From: an uncultured beta proteobacterium
Lineage (GTDB): Bacteria > Pseudomonadota > Gammaproteobacteria > Burkholderiales > Rhodocyclaceae
Assembly (NCBI GenBank): GCA_903932755.1
Contig: CAIZHL010000488.1
Coordinates: 1 to 7,145, forward strand
Direction: 5' to 3'
DNA: 7,145 nucleotides
Position 1 is the first letter of the stretch; each line of letters opens with the position of its first letter. This document shows, piece by piece, positions 1 to 4,995 of the stretch. Both the position numbers and the translations under genes were made by a program. The notes under the pieces are model-generated. The model saw nothing but the letters and a program-made list of their open reading frames with translations, was not told the DNA's origin and made no database searches.

Positions 1-847
1 CTTTTTCCGGCGGCCAGGGATAGGAGAGGCCCAGTTTCAGCACCGGGGCATCCGGGAAAGCTTCCTTGACGTGCATGTAGGCCGGACCGGAAGTGACAAA
101 GCCGACACTGCGATCCGTGCCGGCTTCGAGCACATTGAGCGGCGACACTTCCGACACGGCGCGCAAGGTTTCGTCGCGTTGGAACAAGGCGGGCAGGCGC
201 GCCTTGGCGTGGGCCGGCACCATCACCCAGCGCTGCGGATTCTTGACGAAGCCGGCCGGCTCGTGCGCTTCGCGCTCGCCGACGACGACCAGGCCCTTGA
301 CGTGGCAGATGCGCGTGGTGAGCCTCAGCAGCACCGGCGTTTCGTATTGTTCGGAGAAGCCGAAGGCGAACTTCGTCATCTCGTAGGCTTCCTGGGAATC
401 GGCCGGCTCCAGCACCGGGATGTGCGCGAAGCGGCCCCAGAAGCGCGAGTCCTGCTCGTTCTGCGAGGACGACATGCCGACGTCGTCGGCCACCGCGATC
501 ACCAGGCCGCCGTAGGCGCCGGTGATGGTCATGGTCATCAGGCAGTCGCTGGCGACGTTCATGCCGACATGCTTCATGGCACAGAAGGCCCGCGCGCCGG
601 TCATCGAGGCGCCGAGTGCAACTTCCATGGAGACCTTCTCATTGACCGACCACTCGGCATACAGGTCGGGATAGCGCGCCACGGATTCAATGATTTCGGT
701 GGCAGGCGTACCGGGGTAGGCGGCGGCAACGCGCACGCCCGATTCCCAGACGGCGCGGGCAACGGCTTCATTGCCGGAAAGCAACAGCCGGCTGGCAGCG
801 GGAGGGGGTGCCAACGGATTGCTCAATTGCGACATGACGGCGGCCAT
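1..847 (-). CDS. iorA: Indolepyruvate (arylpyruvate):ferredoxin oxidoreductase alpha subunit, IorA-type, N-terminal part (runs off left edge)
   Basis: My reverse-strand translation gives 282 residues, open to the left edge. IorA oxidatively decarboxylates arylpyruvates to aryl-acetyl-CoA with thiamine pyrophosphate, passing electrons to ferredoxin in the cytoplasm. IorA-type marks are LLLSGNEAVARAV (21-33), AYPGTPATEI (43-52), SVNEKVSMEVALGAS (67-81), MKHVGMNVASD (91-101) and SSSQNEQDSRFW (127-137). These belong to the N-terminal pyrimidine-binding domain and the domain after it. The thiamine-diphosphate domain and C-terminal ferredoxin domain usual in IorA would lie outside the window. The start is ATG at 847 (MAAVMSQL); a second in-frame ATG at 835 has no purine-rich upstream sequence, whereas 847 has a weak GAAAGAA. 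The sequence matches the stand-alone IorA form, not the long IorAB fusion common in Proteobacteria. An iorB partner would be expected to the left. Upstream lies a structured leader with an intrinsic terminator. The exact 2-oxoacid substrate cannot be read from this part. Confidence 0.87.
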   Translation of the reverse strand, partial: MAAVMSQLSNPLAPPPAASRLLLSGNEAVARAVWESGVRVAAAYPGTPATEIIESVARYPDLYAEWSVNEKVSMEVALGASMTGARAFCAMKHVGMNVASDCLMTMTITGAYGGLVIAVADDVGMSSSQNEQDSRFWGRFAHIPVLEPADSQEAYEMTKFAFGFSEQYETPVLLRLTTRICHVKGLVVVGEREAHEPAGFVKNPQRWVMVPAHAKARLPALFQRDETLRAVSEVSPLNVLEAGTDRSVGFVTSGPAYMHVKEAFPDAPVLKLGLSYPWPPEK

Positions 848-866
848 GATGTTCTTTCGGCAAGGG

Positions 867-906
867 AAAAAATAGACCTGCGCCGGGGCGCACCCTTGCG
901 CAGGTC
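867..906 (-). terminator. Intrinsic terminator in the leader of iorA (candidate attenuator)
   Basis: Read on the minus strand, a perfect 9-bp stem GACCTGCGC / GCGCAGGTC (898-906 with 875-883) encloses a 14-nt loop. GGG and CCC inside the loop can extend the pairing. The stem is followed at once by TATTTTTT (874-867), the canonical form of a rho-independent terminator. It ends only 19 nt before the iorA ATG, which leaves no room for a separate promoter after it. Any transcript reaching iorA must read through it. On the plus strand the stem is not followed by T residues, so it acts leftward only. Conditional (attenuator) function is inference. Confidence 0.72.
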
Positions 907-915
907 ATCGTCAAA

Positions 916-989
916 CGGATACGAATGAATTATCCGGATTTGCGCCCCTTGCGTCCATAGGGGCGTTCGCCCGGCCGCGCCGCGGCCGG
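916..989 (-). promoter_or_regulatory. Structured leader segment upstream of the iorA terminator
   Basis: Read leftward, three inverted repeats precede the terminator. The first is a 19-nt odd palindrome with 9-bp arms around one base (971-989). The second is a 7-bp stem CGCCCCT / AGGGGCG (959-965 with 943-949, 9-nt loop). The third is a 6-bp stem CGGATA / TATCCG (916-921 with 931-936, 9-nt loop). The GGGGCGCA strand of the second hairpin (948-941) is also perfectly complementary to TGCGCCCC (892-885) inside the terminator loop, so the two pairings compete. I recognise no known riboswitch class and no T-box consensus. GC-rich DNA forms such stems by chance, so the regulatory role is a hypothesis. 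Confidence 0.35.
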
Positions 990-1064
990 CGCGCGCGATG
1001 CCGGCGGATAAATCATCGCGATGGAGGGCGCAAAGAACTCTATGCCGGAATCGAAACCCTAACT

Positions 1065-1070
1065 TATAAT
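1065..1070 (+). promoter_or_regulatory. Predicted -10 box for tusE and the rightward genes
   Basis: A perfect TATAAT lies in the only AT-rich patch of the intergenic region, about 50 nt before the tusE start codon. Transcription would begin near 1077 and give a leader of roughly 40 nt. No convincing -35 hexamer lies 16-18 nt upstream, so an activator may be needed. The same AT-rich patch contains, on the minus strand, TTGACT (1087-1082) and TATAAG (1068-1063). These could belong to an overlapping leftward promoter for iorA, but their mutual spacing (13 nt) is too short for them to form one promoter. Confidence 0.5.
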
Positions 1071-1118
1071 CCGACAAAATTAGTCAAGTAATCCCCCTGA
1101 GCCCGAAAGAGAGAGAAA

Positions 1119-1448
1119 ATGATCAACGTAAATGGTCGTGAAATAGAAACCGACGCCGAAGGCTACCTGGCGACCCTGGACGACTGGACCGAGGACGTGG
1201 CGAAATGCCTCGCCGAGCGCGACCAGCTCGATCTCGCCGACGAGCACTGGAAGGTCGTGCGCTGGATCCGCGAGTACTACGCCGAGAACGGCACCGCGCC
1301 CAACCTGCGCGTGATGTCCAAGCTGATCGGCGGTTCCCTGGGCGAACAGTACGGCGACAAGAAATACCTGTTCGACCTGTTTCCCTACGGCCCCGCCAAG
1401 CAGGCCGCGCGCTACGCCGGGATGCCGAAGCCGACCGGCTGCGTTTAA
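1119..1448 (+). CDS. tusE: Sulfur-relay protein TusE (DsrC/TusE family)
   Basis: The product has 109 residues, the same length as Escherichia coli TusE. Family marks are EIETDAEGYL (9-18), EHWKVVRWIREYY (42-54), YLFDLFPYGPAKQA (83-96) and the tail GMPKPTGCV with the penultimate Cys108. In E. coli this cysteine accepts persulfide from TusBCD and hands it to MnmA for 2-thiouridine at the tRNA wobble base. Sulfite-reductase DsrC proteins carry a second cysteine eleven residues earlier; here that position is Ala97. The sequence therefore fits TusE, or a single-cysteine DsrC-like protein, rather than a true dissimilatory DsrC, although the PTGCV ending is DsrC-like. Cys30 is at a position I do not recognise as conserved. 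The start ATG follows a purine-rich AGAGAGAGA stretch. No tusBCD is in the window. It is the first gene of a rightward block with the RlmN-like gene (58-nt gap) and selD. Confidence 0.92.
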   Translation: MINVNGREIETDAEGYLATLDDWTEDVAKCLAERDQLDLADEHWKVVRWIREYYAENGTAPNLRVMSKLIGGSLGEQYGDKKYLFDLFPYGPAKQAARYAGMPKPTGCV

Positions 1449-1458
1449 GGCCGCAAGC

Positions 1459-1483
1459 AAAAAGTCGGCGCTGGCGAGACGGC
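1459..1483 (+). repeat. Intergenic repeat, copy 1 (single arm)
   Basis: This 25-nt segment begins AAAAAGTCGGCGCTGGCG. It matches 4916-4940 at 24 of 25 positions, the only difference being A at 1477 against C at 4934. It begins 10 nt after the tusE stop codon, in the same orientation as copy 2, which directly follows the selD stop. Unlike copy 2 it has no matching inverted arm downstream. It could be the remnant of a small palindromic intergenic element. Confidence 0.6.
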
Positions 1484-1506
1484 GGCGGTGCTAGCATCGG
1501 CTGCCC

Positions 1507-2568
1507 ATGCGTATCCAGCAGATCCGAGAAAGCCTGCGCCGCGAAGGCGCCAAACCCTGCCACGAGGCGCGCATCCTGCGCGCCTGGACGCGGGGGTGGC
1601 CGCTGGACAGCGGCCCGGTGGCGGCAAAGGATTATTTCCCCGCCGCGCTGCGCGCCGCGCTGCCGCGGCTTGATGCCGAACTGGCGTCCTTGTTGCGCCT
1701 TGGTTCCGAGCACGCGGGCAGCGACGCCTCTTCGCGCCTGCTGCTGCATCTGGCCGACGGCCAGAGCGTGGAAAGCGTGCTGTTGCCGCGCGACGGACTT
1801 TGCGTATCGAGCCAGGTCGGCTGCGCCGTGGGCTGCACCTTCTGCATGACGGGGCGCGACGGCCTGCTGCGTCAACTCGGCAGCGCCGAGATCGTGGCCC
1901 AGGTGGTGCTGGCGCGGCGGCGGCGCAAGGTGGCCAAGGTCGTCTTCATGGGCATGGGCGAACCGGCGCACAACATGGACAACGTGCTCGACGCCATCGA
2001 ACTGCTGGGCACCGAAGGCGGCATCGGCCACAAGAGCCTGGTGTTCTCCACCGTCGGCGACCGCCGCGTGTTCGAGCGCCTGCCGCAGGCGACGGTCAAG
2101 CCCGCGCTGGCGCTGTCGCTTCACACCACGCGCGCCGACCTGCGCGCACAACTGCTGCCGAAGGCGCAGGAGATCGATCCGGCCGAGTTGGTGGAACTCG
2201 GCGAACGCTACGCCCGCGCCACCGGCTATCCGATCCAGTACCAATGGACCTTGCTGGCCGGCATCAACGACGGCGACGATGAACTCGACGGCATCGTGCG
2301 CCTGCTCAAGGGCAAGTACGCGGTGATGAACTTCATTCCCTGGAACGACGTCGACGGCCTCGACTTTCGCCGTCCCTCATGGGAACGTGCCGAGGCGATG
2401 AGCCTGCATCTTTATCGCCACGGCATCCTCGCCAAGCTGCGCCAGTCGGCCGGCCAGGACATCGCCGGCGCCTGCGGCCAGCTGCGCGCGCGCAGCGGCG
2501 ACCGCGCAGCCAAAAAACCGGCGCTGACGGAACGGCGGCCGGCGGCCGGCATCGCGCGGCTCGCGTAG
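1507..2568 (+). CDS. RlmN-family radical SAM RNA (adenine-C2)-methyltransferase, divergent paralogue
   Basis: The product has 353 residues, a little shorter than E. coli RlmN. The radical-SAM cluster motif is C106-x3-C110-x2-C113 (VGCAVGCTFC), followed by GMGEP (149-153), which binds S-adenosylmethionine. The two other cysteines of the RlmN/Cfr mechanism are present: Cys99 in LCVSSQVGC (E. coli Cys118) and Cys323 in DIAGACGQL (E. coli Cys355). Glu89 probably matches E. coli Glu105. The enzyme should therefore be catalytically complete and methylate C2 of an adenosine (A2503 of 23S rRNA and A37 of some tRNAs for RlmN itself). It departs from canonical RlmN in its N-terminus, in CMTGRDGL after the cluster motif, in FSTVGDRR instead of an STSG-type motif, and in an Ala/Arg-rich tail after residue 327. 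It may therefore have another RNA target. The start ATG at 1507 is forced by an in-frame TAG at 1492; no clear Shine-Dalgarno is seen. It lies between tusE and selD. Confidence 0.9.
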   Translation: MRIQQIRESLRREGAKPCHEARILRAWTRGWPLDSGPVAAKDYFPAALRAALPRLDAELASLLRLGSEHAGSDASSRLLLHLADGQSVESVLLPRDGLCVSSQVGCAVGCTFCMTGRDGLLRQLGSAEIVAQVVLARRRRKVAKVVFMGMGEPAHNMDNVLDAIELLGTEGGIGHKSLVFSTVGDRRVFERLPQATVKPALALSLHTTRADLRAQLLPKAQEIDPAELVELGERYARATGYPIQYQWTLLAGINDGDDELDGIVRLLKGKYAVMNFIPWNDVDGLDFRRPSWERAEAMSLHLYRHGILAKLRQSAGQDIAGACGQLRARSGDRAAKKPALTERRPAAGIARLA

Positions 2569-2630
2569 CGGACGGGGATTAGAATTCACCGGCAGCGCGG
2601 CGCAATCTTGCGGCCGGTCCGCCAACCATC

Positions 2631-2635
2631 GGGAG
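2631..2635 (+). promoter_or_regulatory. Ribosome binding site of the oxidoreductase-SelD gene
   Basis: GGGAG lies 8 nt before the ATG at 2644 and is the best Shine-Dalgarno match of the rightward block. It supports this start. The 75-nt gap after the RlmN-like gene shows no clear promoter or terminator. Confidence 0.6.
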
Positions 2636-2643
2636 TACATTGA

Positions 2644-4917
2644 ATGCAGGCCACGGCAAGCCCCGTGCTGAGGGACATCGTGCTGATCGGCGGCGGCCAC
2701 AGCCATGTCGGCGTGCTCCACATGTTCGCCATGCGGCCGCTGCCCGGCGTGCGCCTGACGCTGATCTGCACCGACACCGATACGCCCTACTCGGGCATGT
2801 TGCCCGGCTACATCGCCGGGCATTACAGCTTCGACGAGGTGCATATCGACCTGCGTCGACTGGCGGAGTTCGCCGGTGCGCGCTATTACCGCGACGAAGT
2901 GACCGGCATCGACCGCGCCACGCGCAAGGTGATCTGCCGCAGCCGCCCGCCGGTCGCCTACGACGCGCTGTCGATCAACATCGGTTCCACGCCTCAGCTC
3001 GCGCTCATCGCCGGCGCCGGGGAAAACGCGGTGCCGGTGAAGCCGATCCGCCGCTTCAACGAACGCTGGCTGGCGCTGCTCGACCGCGTCCGCGGCCACG
3101 CCGGCGCCACCACGATCGCAGTGGTCGGCGCCGGGGCGGGCGGCGTCGAGTTGCTGCTGGCGATGCAATACCGCCTGCGCGCGGAACTCGCCGCGCTGGG
3201 GCGCAGCGCGGACGAGCCGCGCTTCCACCTCTTTTCCGCCGACGCGCAGATCCTGGCCACGCACAATGCCGCCGTACGTCGCGCCTTCGAAGGCGTGCTC
3301 GCCGCGCGCGGCGTGACGGTGCATCGCGATGCCGAAGTGACGCGGGTCGACGCCGGCCGCCTGCAAACCCGCACCGGCGCCGTGCTGGCCGCCGACGAGA
3401 TCGTCTGGGTCACCCAGGCCGGCGGTGCGGCATGGCTGCGCGAGACCGGGCTGGCGCTCGATGCCGACGGCTTCATCCGCGTCGGCGACACCCTGCAAAG
3501 CGAAACCGATCCGCTGATCTTCGCCGCCGGCGACTGTGCCGCGATGGTCGACCGGCCGCTGGAAAAGGCCAGCGTGTTCGCCGTGCGCATGGCCCGCCCG
3601 CTGGCGGAAAACCTGCGCCGCATTTTCACCGGCGAGAGCTTGCTCGCCTATCGTCCGCAACGGCACTGGCTGGCCCTGATCAGCACCGGTGACCGCCACG
3701 CCGTGGCTTCGCGCGGCGCGCTCTACGCCCGTGGCGACCTGCTCTGGCGCTGGAAGGACTGGATCGATCGCCGCTTCATGCGCAAGTTCACCGAGCTGGA
3801 GCCGATGGCTGCCAGGGCGCCGGCGGCGGGGGCCGTGCCGCTCGCTGCGGAGGAGCAGGCGCAGGCCATCTCCGCCATCGCCATGCGTTGCGGCGGCTGC
3901 GGCGCCAAGGTCGGCGCCTCGGTGCTGTCGCGCGCGCTGGCCGGCATACAACCCCTTGAACGCGACGACGTGCTGATCGGCCTGCATGCGCCGGACGACG
4001 CCGCCGTGCTGCGCGTACCGGCGGGCAAGGCCATGGTGCATACCGTCGATTTCTTCCGCGCCTTCATCGACGACCCGTGGATCTTCGGCCGCATTGCCGC
4101 CAACCATTCCCTGGGCGATATCTTCGCCATGGGCGCCGAGGCGCAGTCGGCCACCGCCATCGCCACCGTGCCGCCGGGGCTGGAAGCCAAGGTCGAGGAC
4201 ACCGTGTTCCAGATGATGGCCGGCGCCGTCTCGGTCCTCAACGAGGCCGGCTGCGCCCTGGTCGGCGGCCACACCGGGGAGGGTAGCGAACTGGCGCTGG
4301 GCTTCGCCATCAACGGCCTGATCGACGAGCGCCTGGCCGGCGTGCTGACCAAGGGCGGCATGCGCCCCGGCGACGTATTGATCCTGACCAAACCGATCGG
4401 CACCGGCACCCTGTTCGCCGCGCACAAGCTGCTGAAAGCGCGCGGGCGGTGGATCGACGCCGCGCTGGATTCGATGCAAGTTTCAAACCGCGCCGCCATG
4501 CCCTGCCTGATCGCGCACGGCGCCACGGCCTGCACCGACCTCACCGGCTTCGGCCTGCTCGGCCACCTGGTCGAGATGACCAGGCCTGCGGGCGTCGATG
4601 CCGAACTCGACCTCGCCGCGCTGCCGCTGCTCGACGGCGCCGCCGAGTGTGTCGCGGCGGGCGTCCTCAGTTCGCTGCAGCCGGCCAACCTGAGACTGCG
4701 ACGCGCCCTGCGCAACCAGGAAGAGGCAATGACGCACCCGAACTACCCGCTGCTGTTCGACCCGCAAACCGCCGGCGGCCTGCTCGCCAGCGTACCTGCG
4801 GACCAGGTCGAAGCCTGCCTCGCCGAACTGCGCGGCGCAGGCTACCCGCGCGCGGTGCGCATCGGGCGGGTGCTGCCGCAAGGCGATGTACTGGAGCCGA
4901 TCCGGCTGGTCACATAA
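2644..4917 (+). CDS. selD: Pyridine nucleotide-disulfide oxidoreductase fused to selenide, water dikinase (SelD)
   Basis: The product has 757 residues and two enzymes in one chain. Residues 10 to about 385 form an NDH-2-like FAD/NAD(P)H oxidoreductase. It has an FAD-binding IGGGHSHVG (15-23), a second Rossmann motif VVGAGAGGVEL (160-170) and the FAD-contacting IFAAGDC (292-298). Residues 412 to about 750 form SelD, which makes selenophosphate from selenide and ATP for selenocysteine and tRNA 2-selenouridine. The catalytic site is RCGGCGAK (415-422): Cys419 and Lys422 match E. coli Cys17 and Lys20, with Ala421 in place of Cys19. The active residue is cysteine, not selenocysteine. Further SelD marks are PDDAAV (450-455), HTVDFF (466-471), GRIAANHSLGDIFAMGA (482-498), GGHTGEGSEL (541-550), TGFGLLGHL (634-642) and FDPQTAGGLL (705-714). 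The fused architecture is a known family whose oxidoreductase role is unproven; supplying reduced selenium is one idea. No selA, selB or selU is in the window. Confidence 0.95.
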   Translation: MQATASPVLRDIVLIGGGHSHVGVLHMFAMRPLPGVRLTLICTDTDTPYSGMLPGYIAGHYSFDEVHIDLRRLAEFAGARYYRDEVTGIDRATRKVICRSRPPVAYDALSINIGSTPQLALIAGAGENAVPVKPIRRFNERWLALLDRVRGHAGATTIAVVGAGAGGVELLLAMQYRLRAELAALGRSADEPRFHLFSADAQILATHNAAVRRAFEGVLAARGVTVHRDAEVTRVDAGRLQTRTGAVLAADEIVWVTQAGGAAWLRETGLALDADGFIRVGDTLQSETDPLIFAAGDCAAMVDRPLEKASVFAVRMARPLAENLRRIFTGESLLAYRPQRHWLALISTGDRHAVASRGALYARGDLLWRWKDWIDRRFMRKFTELEPMAARAPAAGAVPLAAEEQAQAISAIAMRCGGCGAKVGASVLSRALAGIQPLERDDVLIGLHAPDDAAVLRVPAGKAMVHTVDFFRAFIDDPWIFGRIAANHSLGDIFAMGAEAQSATAIATVPPGLEAKVEDTVFQMMAGAVSVLNEAGCALVGGHTGEGSELALGFAINGLIDERLAGVLTKGGMRPGDVLILTKPIGTGTLFAAHKLLKARGRWIDAALDSMQVSNRAAMPCLIAHGATACTDLTGFGLLGHLVEMTRPAGVDAELDLAALPLLDGAAECVAAGVLSSLQPANLRLRRALRNQEEAMTHPNYPLLFDPQTAGGLLASVPADQVEACLAELRGAGYPRAVRIGRVLPQGDVLEPIRLVT

Positions 4918-4940
4918 AAAGTCGGCGCTGGCGCGACGGC
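4916..4940 (+). repeat. Intergenic repeat, copy 2 (left arm of a nested palindrome)
   Basis: This is the second copy of the 25-nt sequence found at 1459-1483. It begins inside the TAA stop codon of selD. Here it forms the left arm of a larger inverted-repeat structure that reaches 4991. Confidence 0.6.
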
Positions 4941-4991
4941 AATTTCGCAGAGCAGTGCTCTGCGAAGCCCCCGTTACGCCCGGCGCCGACT
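4916..4991 (-). terminator. Nested inverted repeat, probable terminator of the leftward 2-oxoacid oxidoreductase operon
   Basis: An outer 9-bp stem AGTCGGCGC / GCGCCGACT (4920-4928 with 4983-4991) continues inward with imperfect pairing. Inside it sits a perfect 11-bp palindrome around one base, TTCGCAGAGCA / TGCTCTGCGAA (4944-4954 with 4956-4966). Read leftward the outer stem is followed by TTTTT (4920-4916, which overlaps the stem by one base and the selD stop codon). That suits termination of the minus-strand operon whose last stop codon is at 4998-4996. Read rightward there is no T-tract, though the hairpin could still protect the 3' end of the selD mRNA. The long, nearly symmetric form also fits a palindromic intergenic element. 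Confidence 0.55.
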
Positions 4992-4995
4992 CTCC

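Noticed and set aside
71..928. A 285-codon plus-strand open frame antisense to iorA
   Set aside because: It shows the same antisense composition signature. The minus strand has clear IorA motifs.
930..1016. A 28-codon minus-strand frame (MIYPPASRAP...GRKGRKSG) ending 24 nt before the iorA terminator, considered as a leader peptide
   Set aside because: It has no Shine-Dalgarno before its ATG and no run of aromatic or other regulatory codons, and much of it is the GC-rich palindrome. It is worth revisiting only if conserved in relatives.
1022..1063. A 13-codon plus-strand frame (MEGAKNSMPESKP) before tusE
   Set aside because: It ends before the predicted -10 box, so it would not be on the tusE transcript, and it has no supporting ribosome site or motif.
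823..1077. An 84-codon minus-strand open frame across the iorA leader and start
   Set aside because: It runs through the terminator hairpin in a frame different from iorA and resembles no known family.
1123..2244. A 373-codon minus-strand open frame covering tusE and most of the RlmN-like gene
   Set aside because: It has no family motif and crosses two well-supported genes; it is a composition artefact.
3889..3909. Possible in-frame UGA selenocysteine codon in SelD
   Set aside because: The catalytic position is a plain cysteine codon and the reading frame is continuous, so no recoding is needed.
2377..4479. A 700-codon open frame on the minus strand, antisense to the RlmN-like gene end and selD
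   Set aside because: It is rich in His, Gln, Ala, Gly and Arg with no recognisable motif, as expected for the complement of GC-rich coding DNA. The plus strand encodes well-recognised proteins throughout.
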